Part shown: positions 28,388-40,408 of the stretch, in pieces | How positions within the stretch are numbered: position 1 is the first letter of the stretch | Layout: the number at the start of each line of letters is the position of its first letter | Source of the DNA: Nymphaea colorata | Taxonomy: Eukaryota; Streptophyta; Magnoliopsida; Nymphaeales; Nymphaeaceae | Assembly: GCF_008831285.2 (NCBI RefSeq) | Contig: NC_045138.2 | Location: 39,175,115-39,239,114 of the forward strand | Length of the DNA stretch: 64,000 nucleotides | Direction of reading: 5' to 3' | Position numbers and translations under genes: made by a program | Notes under the pieces: generated by a model | The model's database searches: none | Seen by the model: the letters and a program-made list of their open reading frames with translations, nothing else | Told to the model about the DNA's origin: nothing

Positions 28388-29254
28388 CTAACTGGCCAGT
28401 AGCTCCCAGAGATCAGGGTCAAGCGACGGCATCCTCTCCAGCAAGCAACAGTCCAGCTCGGGCAGAAATTCCGGCGATCCGAGCCACTGAACCTCGGTCT
28501 CCGGCGACACTTCCGGCGATGCTTCTGGGACAGTTTCCCTTTCGGCGCCGTTGCCTTCGGAAGATGACGAGGATGAGGACGAGAGAGACGGCGAGGGGGA
28601 GGGCGAGGGCGCGGGCGCCTGTTGGCGCTTTTGTCTCCGAAGCCTCTGGCAGACGGCCTGGAGCTTGGCGTCCACGGAGGAGGTTAGAGCGCTCAGGCGA
28701 GCGCCGCCGGGGGAGGACCCCGCCTGGAAAATGTCCCTGAGGTTGGGGAAGTTGAGGCGCGCGTACTCGCCGCGGAGCTTATAGGCGGCGCGGTCGTAGG
28801 CGTAGGCGGCCGCCTCAGCCGTGTCGTAGGTACCGAGCCAGACGCGCATCCGGTTCTGTGGCAGGCGGATCTCCGCCACCCACTTCCCCCAGTGCCTCTG
28901 CCTCACCCCTCTGTAGAGCTTCTTCGTCATCTTGAACGCCGGAAACGACGACGACGTTGCCGAGGACGCGCCCTTTCCCACCCCAAGCAGATGCCGTCTC
29001 CGGCCGGACTCCCGGAACCGCTTCAGCTGCTCTTGCTGGTGCAGGTAAACGGACGATCCCAGCGGCTCAGGCACGGGAGCAAACCGGGTCTCGGCAGGGA
29101 ATCGGGAAGAAAAAACCGAGTCGAGGGCGCTAGGTCCGCCTGACAGAAGGATATCTGAAAGAGAAGCCCCCGCCGGATTGGCATGTACGTCGGAGTGCCT
29201 GACCCCGGTAAAGGGGAGTGAACGACCACTATAAAGAGCTCCAGCCATGGACAT
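28388..29254 (-). CDS. AP2/ERF transcription factor, DREB A-6 group (RAP2.4-like)
   Basis: Single-exon gene of 288 aa. One AP2/ERF DNA-binding domain spans about residues 113-170: it opens [20 protein letters not shown], has the [12 protein letters not shown] turn and closes with ARLNFPNL. The [21 protein letters not shown] form and the downstream [14 protein letters not shown] motif (about residues 192-205) are typical of the A-6 (RAP2.4/WIND1-type) group of the DREB subfamily, nuclear regulators of stress, light and wound responses. After a Ser/Pro-rich tract (about 215-240) comes an acidic, Trp-containing tail ([10 protein letters not shown], then DPDLWELL), a likely activation region. Strong GC content compared with its flanks, usual for intronless plant ERF genes. 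A second in-frame ATG two codons later (29248) has the better context, so the true start may be there. Confidence 0.93.
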   Translation of the reverse strand: MSMAGALYSGRSLPFTGVRHSDVHANPAGASLSDILLSGGPSALDSVFSSRFPAETRFAPVPEPLGSSVYLHQQEQLKRFRESGRRRHLLGVGKGASSATSSSFPAFKMTKKLYRGVRQRHWGKWVAEIRLPQNRMRVWLGTYDTAEAAAYAYDRAAYKLRGEYARLNFPNLRDIFQAGSSPGGARLSALTSSVDAKLQAVCQRLRRQKRQQAPAPSPSPSPSLSSSSSSSSEGNGAERETVPEASPEVSPETEVQWLGSPEFLPELDCCLLERMPSLDPDLWELLAS

Positions 29255-29868
29255 GTGAACCAGTTGGGATCGACGGGACGATGGGAATTTCCGGTCCTTT
29301 ACCAGAAATTCTCAAGGAAACAAGGTTCTGGCAGAAAAGAACAAAAATACTATCTCTCAGACTATAACAGGGGAACTGGTAATTTGAAGAGTGATAATGA
29401 AGCCGGAACTGATGAATTCTACCATGTGAGAGTTTCAACCTAGAAAGAATTTTTGGGAACGAATTCTCAAATTAGAACAATTCAAGTATCCCCTTGAACA
29501 ATGTAAAAAAGTCCCAAGAAAGCAGAAGAAGAGAAGAGCTGATCACTGAGCTAAAAGAAGCAAGGAGGGGGAACTTCAAAAGGAGACGCAGCAGAGGATG
29601 AAAAGGGGTTTCTCTCGCCGTTAACTAAAGTTATAGCGAGACCAGACTCGAAACTCCTTGAAGCAAAAGACCGAGGCAAAACTGAAGCCGGAAACGGTAC
29701 TCCCCAAGGAAAGCTAGAGCCTAAATTAGGAAACGGAACACGAGAATTTTCCGGTGACTTAATGACCGGAGCTGTGGTCTTCCGAGGGTGTGTGACTGAG
29801 AGAAATGGGTGTCGAAGACTACAAACGGAGTTCTATTCCTTTTGCGTCTCTGCTTCTTGTAATTTATA
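29255..29868 (-). promoter_or_regulatory. 5' leader and core promoter of the ERF gene
   Basis: A TATAAAT box lies at 29862-29868 (minus strand). Between it and the ATG are about 600 bases of mixed composition that look like a long 5' leader, possibly with an intron. A small upstream ORF (29438-29229) overlaps the main start, which could lower translation. The leader limits are inferred. Confidence 0.4.
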
Positions 29869-29869
29869 G

Positions 29870-31919
29870 GGAAGCCATGGGGCTGACCTTCTCTCTTCCA
29901 CTCTTTCCCTTTTTCTCTCTCTGCATTTACGGTGAGACCAGTGGAGTAGGGCCGTCGACGTTGACCGGTGGATCATGGGACGCGATTTGCTAGCTGCAGA
30001 TAATCTGACTGTTCACACTGAAATTATCGGCTTGCCCTTCCCTGGTCAATCGGCCAAACACTCAACTCCTTTTTAATCCTCCAACGCTCTAAATTACGCG
30101 TAACTCTTTCCCGACATGCAGCGGACAAGCAAACACTGAATAAATCATCTCATGGAAGTATGATTTGGCTAAACTGGGGCTAGCTAGACTTCTCCTCTCA
30201 TTCTTTAGACCATCCTCATGTTTCATTGTATCGATAATTTTTTTTTTATTTTTTTACATTAAAATAAAAAATTATTTTCGTGGAACCAAATGACAAGTTC
30301 AGGGTTTGCTTCACCATGGCACAACCTTTTAACCTTCTAATCAGGTAAAAAAAAAAAATTCTCAGTTTAGCATCGTTAGTTAGCCTGGTGAAATCTGTTG
30401 TCTTTAGTTTGATTCTCGTGGACGTTATGTTTTTGTATTAATGAGATGAAAGTACTGTATTAATGGGATCAAATAGGTCTCTCACTACCTTGTAAGGACA
30501 TAAATGTATATACCTTCATGGAAACCATACCCACTAAGCATTAATGCAACTCTCTTTCCCTCCCTCAACTAAGCAAATCACACATGCAAACAACGAACCA
30601 AAAAAAGTTTCATTAATATCTCCCTTCATTAATGGCTTACACTGTTTGCAGTACAAATTTCAATCAATATTTTCATTGTTTATCCAAATAAAAGCGTCAC
30701 TGGCGTCCAACATTACATTTTGCTCTAAATGATAACACGTGAATGCTGCTATTATGAAAGGGGTTCTTGATATCATAAGTAAAGAAACTTGGTTAGTTGT
30801 CTAACAAAAGCAAAGGGGACCAACCTCTAGCTATTGATTGTTGTGGTGTTCTTGAGTCGTTTCATTTTCACTATTCCTCAATAACTATTGTTACCATTTA
30901 TGGCTACCTAGTAGAAAGGAGCCTCCCTCCTATAGGCAGGATCTTCCCAACTTTTATAAGCCAAAAGGCCCATTAATCTTCATTGCACAGGACATATCTA
31001 AGTTGGACCATGGAGATAGGATTCAATACATCAACTTCTTGTATGTGCAGATGATGAGATCAAACTTTTGTGTTTCTTTTAAGTTAAAAGAAAAAAAAAT
31101 TGTACTTGGGTCGAAAGACTTTGCCACTTACCGACAGTGTAGAATCCTCACGTGTTCAAACAAGTTGAACCAATGACTGGACTTATATCGGCCAGTGCCC
31201 CAACTAACTACATCAAAAGCTTTAGCTTCGAGTTCAAACCTAATTATCAGCAAACTTAGTTTTTTTTCCAATTTTACTTTTTTTGTAAAAGCCTCAAGAG
31301 ATATAGCATAACTAGTTAGGCTAGCAGTCGACATAAGTTTCCTTGCGGATTTGAGTTTTGAATTGGATTACTTTAAATAAGTAGAATATAGTTAAAAAAA
31401 AAAAATGTCTCACTTAAAATTGGACCAAATTCATTTATAACAAACCAACGTCAAATCAAATTCGGGTCGCCGAATTTTACCTTTATAAATTGGGTGGGGA
31501 TTCGGGATTTTGTTTTCCGGTGTCTAATCTAACACACGAGAGGTCAAAGGCGGGGAGAGTGAGAGGGAAGCACGGAAGGGCATTCAGGGAAAGTCCGATG
31601 AAGAAGCAGCTTCGTGGTGTCTCCCTGGGCCCCACCTTCCGCGGGAAAAAGTCACAAAAGCCACTTTTTGAATTAATTGCGGGCACTGTTTTTTGTGGCA
31701 TTTCCGCATCGCCTCCGTGGGTACGTGTCGCAAAATTGATGGACTAAACGGTCAAACCTTTCCAGCAAAAGTCTAAAAAGGACTCGTTTGTCGTCTTCCC
31801 CTCTGGGACACCTCATCGCATCCTCAGGCAGAGCCGGGTCCGCCCCTGATCGGACCTGGATCCAATGTGCAAAACAGGTTTGGATCTCCTTGGGTCCACT
31901 AGTTTTTAGTCCGTCTTGG
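29870..31919. other. intergenic, no gene supported
   Basis: Mostly AT-rich. Around 30355-30430 and 31290-31330 are SINE-like words (TAGCATAACTAG, AGTTTGATTCTC). A mildly GC-richer patch at 31490-31870 has open frames without domains. Confidence 0.4.
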
Positions 31920-32305
31920 AGCAGTGGCGGACTCCGACTTACAAAGTTTAAGCCGTGAGCACTGATCTATCTTATTATTGTAATGGATTGTGTGCGTATA
32001 AAACGCTAAAGCATTGGCTTCATCCTGAGTCAATCATTATATAACTTGTAGAGGTTTACACACCAGTCCCATGATAATTCCGCTACTGTCCTGGAGTTAT
32101 ACCTTGGGAGATGGATTAGTTTGTCTCCCTGGTAGTTCACCATATGGTTTTGGATCAGATTTCATGTTGGAAGAGAGTTGACTTTGATTTTGTGACATTA
32201 AACCGAAGCAAAAAGTATCGAAATTCAAATCATATCTAAGTACAAACCTAAGTCCGGATCTAATCAGTGAGCAGTGATTGAAAGCTTTTCTACAAAAGCC
32301 TGCCG

Positions 32306-32350
<45 letters not shown>

Positions 32351-32939
32351 CACGGTCATAGCCTCAGCTCTACCCCTACTTTAAGTGGCCCTTCTTTCTA
32401 GTTATAATTCATTATTAACAAATTGTGAGGGAGTCATAAATGGATATGCCTTTCACCAATTTGCCTCTTTGTGCAGATTCATGAAATATTGAGTTACTGT
32501 TTTATTAATTATTTTAAAGATGGAGGCAAATTTATGTAACACTCACACGGTATTCTTCAGATGACCTTTATAAAAAAAAGGTTTGTCTACGACTTAGACT
32601 GCATGCCGACCTGCTTTTACATTAGACTTTGATCATGCGTGCAAGCTCGCAAACGTGTGTACAGATGTGTGCAAGTTGTATATATATAAGCATGTGCATG
32701 CATGTGTGCATGTGTAGGCACTTGTATTTCGACCCGCCACCGCTGCCGGTGTGCCACCTAGTGAGGCCCATGGATAGAAACAGCAGCTTATATGCATGTG
32801 CAGCAGGACCTATTCAAAGAAAGTGTTTGAGTAACCATATAATTAGTCCCGTCAGTGTTTTACTTTGTGTTTGAAAAATTTAAGATTTTTGAAAAGATCA
32901 AGTATTTCTGAATAAAAAATTTCTAGCTCCGCCACTGCT
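31920..32939. mobile_element. possible 1.0-kb non-autonomous element with 12-bp inverted ends
   Basis: AGCAGTGGCGGA at 31920-31931 is matched by its exact complement at 32928-32939. The GTGGCGGA end is common in plant non-autonomous DNA elements. The interior is non-coding and contains an AT microsatellite. No target-site duplication was found, so the pairing of the two ends could be fortuitous (two separate elements). Confidence 0.3.
32309..32346. repeat. (AT)n microsatellite
   Basis: Pure AT dinucleotide run inside the possible 31920-32939 element. Confidence 0.95.
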
Positions 32940-35180
32940 AATATCCACTATCGAACCTCAAAAACCATTACAACGCAGTTGGTTTGAGCACATAGAATAA
33001 GCTCACACATAGATATGGGGGGGCTAGGTCCATACACTAGGTCAAAAAAGCGACGGCAATATAAATGGTTCATTTGTATCTAGATCTAGGTCCATGTTCC
33101 GCGGGTCCGCAATGGATGTTGCCTTAAGCCAGGGAATGCTGACCTCGCCTTCCGGGAATGTCTCAGGGAATGTGGAACTGGACCACGGTAAGTGAAGCCT
33201 TAATGGGCACCCACAGTGGGCATTGGGGGGCTATTAAATTGCTTGTGGGGTGGGCTGGAGGGCTGGGCCTGGATATGAGAGGTTGCCTTCAAGAGTTAGT
33301 CAACTATATTGAATGCATAGGTAAGGGGATCACATGGGCACACCATATGAGCCCATGCATCCGCCCTACAAGAGGAAGAGGGCCCTCTCTTTCACCAGAG
33401 ACCACACCTGTACTTAAATTCCGCGACGTAGAGCTTTCCGGGTTCTGAGGGCGCACTATGTGTCAAGTTGCTAATCGTCAGTTTTCGTTTTTGTTTTTTC
33501 TATGACCACATGTTTTTGGTACGTTTTGATTGGTAAACATGAGACATTTCGGGGGCATACGACAACAAGAATACTAACACACTGTTTCATGATATGTTCT
33601 AGAGATTGAGTATATTCATGGAATACTGTGTTCTCGCACACAAATTTATTGGAGTTTTTAGAATAAAAAAACATAGAACCTTGTGTTACTATTGCCAAAC
33701 AACGCGAACTGTTTCTGGTTTTAGTCTCATTAATAGTAGGGGTTATTGGTTGGCCTTAGCAAGGTGATATATTATATATATATACTGTTACTATATGAGC
33801 GAAGTCATTGTATCTCTTTTACTTAGTTGGCTTGTCATGTGATGTGTATTTTGTCTGGGGTGAGATGGAGTGAGTAACTTTTGGATGTGAACAGTTCATA
33901 TGAATGCCCATCTATTGCCATAAATGTTGAGAGAGAAGGAGGGAGAGAGAAGAGTAGTAAGTTAGAGCTTGGTAGACAGTAGACCATATAAAAATTATGT
34001 CGTAGAGATGTCTTTTTGTACTAAAACCTTTACCCAGCTAGTTAACGTGACAGTAATGGATGCTTAATGAGTTTTACTCAAAATTTAGATTTCAACTCAG
34101 TCAAATGCCAATATGAAAGTGCCAACGAAATCGAAAGATGCATTCACCAGGACAAATCATCACTAGTTTTGTGATAAAAAGGAAACAGAAAAGAGAGAGA
34201 AAGAGAAAAAGAAAGTTATATTGAGGGGCATGACATAACTGGTCGGCATGAAGTGTTATAATTTTGATTTTTGTAGGTATTATTTTTTTAAATTGTAAAA
34301 AAATATACAAGTTGAAAGATGTACCTTAAACTACATAAGTTTCGAAACACCTCTCAACTTTTGAAGACATGAAAAAGAGTGGCTTCGTGCAATAAAGAAG
34401 GAAAAGAAGAAAAAACGGCAAACGCGGGTAGAGTCATATAAAAGTAAAAAGGCAAATTATGATTAGCGTCCTGGATTTAGAACATTTACAAAAGAGACTG
34501 TTCGCAAGTGGGCTGGTTGTGTTACTTTTCCCAAAACGTCGCTTTTTCCTTTTCCTACAAATGATTGAACGGCACGGTTGAAGATCACCTTGCTTGCTTG
34601 GTGGCTCTAGTTACGGAAAATGATTGAGTTCTACGGGCAAGAAATTTGGTCAAATCTTCCAAGATCTACAGCGGCTAAATGAAATTTTACAACATAATAG
34701 GCACTTATGCGTAAATTACACAGATAATATCTTTTGGACCCTTCAACATTGTCAGTATATATATATATTGGCCAATTGAAATTGCTGATCTGTGTGCTAA
34801 TAGGGGCTCAGTCTATTTGCTACCTGGAAGCAAAATGTATCCTTCAAATTCATCCCTCCCTTACAATTATATGGAGTATTCGTTCCACGCTATCGCTATT
34901 AGCAAGTCAATTTCATGGATTTCCGAGTGTCCGATGCAAAGATCTGTCACTGTTCATCCTCTAACGGACATTAACATGTCTTTTGCTACAGCAACTTACT
35001 TTCTTTTTGTAAGGTTCTTTGGCTGCCCTACCAGCCTTTCTTGTTTCATCAATCCTGAGGTTCTGTAAATGTTTCTTCTGTCGATTTACATCTGAATTTC
35101 ATGAATTAAGAAGGGTTTGCAAACTCATCTTCAAACGTTGCTTCGTTGTTTTGAAATTAATGGTCGAATGTCATCTGCGG
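32940..35180. other. intergenic, no gene supported
   Basis: Short chance frames only. GAGGGGCATGACATAACTGG at 34223-34242 resembles the A-box head seen near 25360 and 31290 (GGGGCATAGCATAACTG), suggesting dispersed SINE-like copies. Confidence 0.35.
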
Positions 35181-35184
35181 CTTA

Positions 35185-35265
35185 GCATTAGCATAGCTGG
35201 TCGAATGAGCGAATGGTAAAAAATCAGTCTCTAGTTCGATTTCCGTCAGCGTTGACTCGACTCGC
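35185..35265 (+). mobile_element. SINE-like (tRNA-derived) remnant
   Basis: TAGCATAGCTGG fits the RNA polymerase III A box and AGTTCGATTTCC, about 40 bases on, fits the B box. This is the spacing of a tRNA-derived SINE head. The words ATCAGTCTCTA and TTCGATTTC recur near 44185-44210. No poly-A tail or target duplication was identified, so this is a weak call. Confidence 0.3.
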
Positions 35266-36057
35266 TACCAAAGTTAACGCACCCTTAAACCTTAGGGACA
35301 AGGAGAAACAAAATCCTTGGGGTCTTAAATCTGTGGGTTTTAAGAATCTATCGATTTAACCTGGCATGGTTTTGTCGACGCTCTAAAAATTTCAACATCA
35401 AAATTGACATCAACAAATCAAAGGATCTGATCTAAGGTCTATAGCCGACATAGGCGATCCAGCTATTAAATTACATCAGATCCTCAAATTCAATGTAGCG
35501 GCTTGACAATTTCGCAGTTATGATATTGAAAGGAAATCGTCAGATTCTCACAACATATTCCGTGAACAATATATATGTACTCCAAATTAGCTTCTATTTT
35601 CAGGCTTAATTATCTGTTATTATAAATTATAATTTTTTTATTATTCATTGTTACTGACGTCAATTATTTGCTGGAGAGGGCAGATATCGTGAATCTGGTT
35701 CCGTTTGTGGCAGGAACTCGGCGTTCCGGACATACGGCAGACACATGTGGCACGTGGGCTGCACGCAAACTGCACCAAACTTGGTGTTTCGTGTTTGGTT
35801 GAGTGTCTTTCCAAAATAGTGCGACGCTACAGAACTCAAACACACGGGCACGACGTGGACTTGTTTTCTGCCTTTTTTTTTTGTACAATAATTTATGTTT
35901 TTTTTGAACATAAACAGAGAATAATTCTTTTGGTATATTTTATTTCTTTTTGTTTAATAACTTATATTTTATGAACGTAAATAACAACTATTACTTAAAC
36001 TTTACCATCCGTTTCTTTTTTTCTCTCATATATATATATATATAGTCTGTCAATATT

Positions 36058-36162
36058 GACTCTTAAATATATGTATATTAAGAGACACCAAACTAGCTAC
36101 ATATGTAAATAGTGAATATATATATATACTCTTAAATATATGTATATTAGGAGACATCATGC
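36058..36162. repeat. direct repeat of a palindromic unit (period about 70)
   Basis: The near-palindrome ACTCTTAAATATATGTATAT, followed by TA(A/G)GAGACA, occurs at about 36059 and again at about 36129. Each copy could form a hairpin. AT microsatellite sequence lies between. Confidence 0.7.
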
Positions 36163-36917
36163 TAGCAATAAAGTCCATCCATTTCATTGAACAGCTCAGA
36201 TCCCGACATAGTTTATTTTTGAATGGTGGTGGAAAAAGAACGAAGGGTTCCTCCACAAGCTTCATGGTGCCCTGCCGTTGACCGGTGTCGCCTGACTTCA
36301 CATGCCCCGCCTGACATTGCCATTGAACACCATTGTTTTTTATGTTAAAAAGGTTAAAATAAAAAACCCAATTTTTTCATTTTTGTTGTGATTTGTTCTT
36401 AATATTTTACATTATTTTTGCTTTAAAATTTGAATCTTAAGCTAAACTATTTATCTTCACTTTAATAATCACTAAACATTATTTTTATCAAAATTTATCA
36501 AGTTATCATTTATGTATCCTTGTTAGTTTTCATCACTCATTTTACTTTTTCTTAAATTTTGAAGATTTGTTCTTTTCTAAAAAAAAAAATTTCTGAATGT
36601 TTTCCTAGATTTTCTCAACTTTGCCATAAAATACTTGATATTTGTAACTGTGGAAGTAACAGCTATTATGCAGCGTCGATCCATGAAAACGACTGTGCAG
36701 AAAGAAATATAGCAGTTATAAGTTTCAGGCTAAGCACCAGTGCATTTAAACGATAACTGGGGAAGAAGATATGAAGGGGAGAAAGGAAGAAGGAAGGAAG
36801 GTCGCCCAAGAGGCGACGTGGACGAAGGGCTGGGCTGCCGACAAGAGCTGTTCGCTGTCTTGTAGCAGTCAAGACATTAAAACCGTGATGCTTCGATTGA
36901 CTACGACGCCTCTCTTA

Positions 36918-37105
36918 GAAATCTATAGCTCTCTCACTAAGACATGACAAATTAACAATCCAATTTATCTCTCTTCATTGAATGGAATTAATAAAAATAC
37001 AATCTCTTGTTACAAATCTATAGCTCTCACTGAGACGTAACAAATTCACTTTATCTTCCTCTTCATTAAATTAAATTACTAAAACAAATAAAAATACAAT
37101 TACTT
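36918..37105. repeat. diverged tandem duplication, unit about 95 bp
   Basis: Both halves carry AATCTATAGCTCTC, then ACAAATT and TTCATT, and end in AAAAATACAAT. The copies differ by several substitutions and small indels. Confidence 0.65.
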
Positions 37106-37932
37106 GCAAGGGAGTTTTTTTGTTTTTAAATAAATAAAATCTCCTTAACAAATTAAAGATTTCAGTTGGGGACTTTACAAACTTTGAATGAAAAATCACA
37201 GTTTTCTCTGATCCAAGATGGAAGGTAGAGTGCAAGATCCGATCCTAACCCAAAGATTGTAACACCACAAACTAGAAAAACATTTCATATGATCAAACAT
37301 GGCCCCAAAAGAATTGAAGGCAACATCTTTCTGAATTATAACTCACCTAAGATTCGATAAAATATAGTCGATCGAAATTGTATGAGGACGCGTGCACATC
37401 TAGATGCATATATATATATATATTGACACACAATAACTGCATGTACGTGTGGTAGTTGTGTTGGGGAATTCGAATCTTTGATATACTTTATAACAAAAAA
37501 TCAACAATCAAGTCACAAACAAACTCCAAAAGTTGTTTATCATGCAAACATTATGGTGCTTTTGGTAACAACTTATGGTGATTTTAGTGAAGGTTTAAGG
37601 CCTGTACGCATTAAACTGCAGGCTGATTTTCATTCTCCGATGTATAAGGTTTTACAATATATGTAGTAAGTAAAAGTGAATATAAAGACTAAGTGCAGTT
37701 GTCCAATCAAGTCACTGGGTGTCACATGTAAATATACATTTTTGAAAATATAGGTATCAACTACTTTTTAAAAAGGATTGATTTGACATGTTATCTTGCA
37801 AATCATCAGCCAAACTAATCTCCATTCAAATCCAAACAGTGAAATCAACAGATTCTACGTACATACATATTATATATTATATTTATATGTGAACTTATAC
37901 TTGTTAAAGCGCATAAGACAAGCTAAGATTAT

Positions 37933-38093
37933 GAGGACGTTTGACATTAGAAACAAGGTGTAAATGCTTCATAAATCTGCCTCAAAATTGGGGTAAATTG
38001 ATGAGACAATCGAATTTCTTATTAATCCTCCACCCCAATTTTAAGATAGATTCATAAAACATTCACATGTTGTTTTTAATATGAAGCGGTCCC
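37933..38093. mobile_element. MITE-like element with long inverted ends
   Basis: The two halves are inverted copies. AAAATTGGGG near the centre left pairs with CCCCAATTTT on the right, and matching continues outwards through TTCATAAATCTG / AGATTCATAAAAC to the ends GAGGACGTTTGACATTA and its partner TAATATGAAGCGGTCCC read in reverse. Non-coding. Target duplication uncertain. Confidence 0.5.
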
Positions 38094-38760
38094 TAGGTGT
38101 CACTTTAACTTGCAAAAACAAACTTGGGATAAACAATTGTCTCTTATGAGAAACTCTGTACCGATAGATTTCAATACCATTTTAAGTTTCCTTCGCATTT
38201 TTATTTTAATATCATGCGAGTAGTTGGCTTAACAACCGCCAACTCCCGTATCATGTTTTTATCAATCAACAAATAATGTCATTTTTGTTACTATCAATTT
38301 CTTAAGCATCACAAAATCTTTGTATACTTCAAATCAAGGTTGATATTGATAAAGTTGACCAATTAAGTCACATCTATTCATTTAACTTTGATCCATACAT
38401 ACAACTTCAAGCATTGTGATTTTAGCAGACATATGCATAAGCTTCCAGGTAAAGGTTGTACTCGATCATCGAAGCGACGTAATTTTACGCATTTAAGCGT
38501 ATACAGCGATGTTGTTTCCTGTCATTCTCGTTACAAAATCAAAACCAGGTGTACGTTGATTGACAATTTCTTAACCATCAAGTTCGGCTCTTTTATGGAT
38601 GGTAGGGTGAAATACTCTTCCTGCTCATCCCAGAAAGCACTCAACTTTCCAAGAAATTGAATTCTTAACTACTGATATTTCCGTTTCTTGGGATCTTCTC
38701 GTGAATGCGGGAAGAGAAAGAGCCATTAAAGAATGTCAAAGCTGGAAAGTTCTTGGTAAC

Positions 38761-39165
38761 TTAGAAAAAGCAAGCCAGCACGGCTATGATCTGTGAGAGA
38801 TCCCTTCTTGTTGGAGGCACATTAAATGGCACAGAAAGTGTGTTGATAATTAGTGCATCACCATGTTGGTGGAGCGAGTAGAGAGCAAGCATGTGAGCAA
38901 AAGCGACGTTCTCAGTTGAAATTTTACAGGTGGCTTGAATGTTGTTTTCTTCAGCCATTTTGACTCTGCATCCTGCGCCCTTGTGGTTGCTGTAATCTGG
39001 CTGGAACTTGAAAACATGATCTGCGGCCGCGTGTAAAGTGCTTAATCGTTTCCCTTTTTCCAAACAAGTCAAAGAAAAGCCGGGAGATGATCCACTTTCT
39101 GGAGCAGCGGCAAAACCCCTTGAGTGTACTTTGTTAGATTCACGTTCTCTAATGAACCATTAGAC
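38761..39165 (-). other. unidentified open frame, possible gene fragment
   Basis: The minus strand is open for about 135 codons from 39165 to a stop at 38761, with the first ATG at 39072 (103 aa). Composition is protein-like (mixed charge, F-K-F-Q-P-D-Y, A-F-A-H-M-L-A-L-Y-S-L-H). I recognise no family and see no promoter or clear splice signals. It could be one exon of an unannotated gene, a fragment, or chance. Confidence 0.2.
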
Positions 39166-39174
39166 AGTGGAACT

Positions 39175-39300
39175 TTTTGTGAATGTTTCATGAGTCTACT
39201 AAAGATTGAAACAGATTCATAAAACACTAGAACTAGGTGTTTATAAATATGATACAATCTTTAAGATAGATTCATGGAGTAATTATTTACCAAACGACTT
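39175..39300. mobile_element. MITE-like inverted-repeat element
   Basis: GTTTCATGAGTCTACTAAAG on the left is matched on the right by an inverted copy ending in ATTCATGGAG and then TTTACCAAACGA. The ends resemble those of the elements at 5978 and 6642, so the three are probably one family. Confidence 0.4.
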
Positions 39301-40338
39301 ATATAAAGGCGTGTTTGCTCACCCCAAAATCTATTGTTCACCAAGAATCCAAATTCAGATTGGTAGCTTTCCAACACTTAATTGCAAGAAATGGAGGCAT
39401 GTTCGTGGTCAAACACTAGATCATGTGTTCAAACCGAGCACTTGTCCTATAGTGGGTGTTTGAGACGACCATGTGAAATTTGGATTTTGCGTTCTCATCG
39501 TTAGCTTACTCCATCATATTCAACAGTCATTTCATGATTATATATTTTTGATTTTATGTTTTCATGGTTAGCTGGAGAGTTTCAAGCATAAGAGACCCAT
39601 CATAATCAACGTCATTAATTGTCATCATTAAGCTTTATCTCAACCACATAAGTCGATTTGCTGCCAACTATGCAATGTCATCTTAATAATGAGATTTAGA
39701 ATGATTTTGGGGATGGTAGGACCAATAAACAAGTTGAAGGAGTCAAGCTTGTTACAAGCACAAACTTTGGTGTTCTATGTGGAGCTAACTGCGACTCATA
39801 CGCGTGCGGATGTGAACGGTTTTCATAAGAATAAATTAGGGTTTTACATCAAAGGCGGTTTCTTCTAAATAAACATTTAAAAAAATTAGATCCAAATTTA
39901 GTTTAATACAACCTCAAAAAAAAAAAAAACCTCAAGACCATGATTAAGACCATTTGTCTATGTCACTAAGCTAACAGAAGACAGTGGAAATCTGTAAGAC
40001 ACTGTAAATGAGCTAAGCCAATAGTAGTTCCATGTATCATTTTATAAAATGGGCTCACTATGCAATTAAATACACAGATTGTGCCTGCTGCATACATAAA
40101 TTCAGCTAGTGGGAGACATCAGAAAAAAGTTTCCCTCGGTCCTTGGAATGTAACATGATAATGTCGTTGGCATTTATGCTGATGGATGACTAGAACTAAT
40201 CACCAGCTTTCCTGGAAGGAGGAGAGTTCAATAATATGGCAAAGGGGGGAAGAGAGGGGGAGGAGGATCAGGACACTGTGCAACATAAGGAGAGAAGTGA
40301 GCCACTTGTCTCACTTGATTGCCGCCTCTTGTCCATGT

Positions 40339-40408
40339 ACGTGGCGCGATCCGCTCCCCTCGGTCGTCGTGCGGCCCTGATCCATGAATGTTCGCGCACG
40401 CCACGTGT
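40339..40408. promoter_or_regulatory. pair of ABRE/G-box sites in a GC-rich patch
   Basis: ACGTGGC at 40339-40345 and GCCACGTGT at 40400-40408 (ACACGTGGC on the other strand) are classic abscisic-acid response cores bound by bZIP factors, about 60 bases apart in opposite orientation. No gene follows on either side within several kb, so these are orphan sites or belong to an unannotated non-coding transcript. Confidence 0.4.

Noticed and set aside
28519-29143. Several plus-strand frames opposite the ERF gene
   Set aside because: Mirror frames of a GC-rich coding exon; rich in Arg/Pro and without domains.
33158-33448. 96-codon plus-strand frame
   Set aside because: No domain, tryptophan/glycine-rich by composition, no transcription signals.
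36058-36162. CRISPR-like array of palindromic units
   Set aside because: Only two AT-rich units in a plant nuclear context; no spacers or associated genes.
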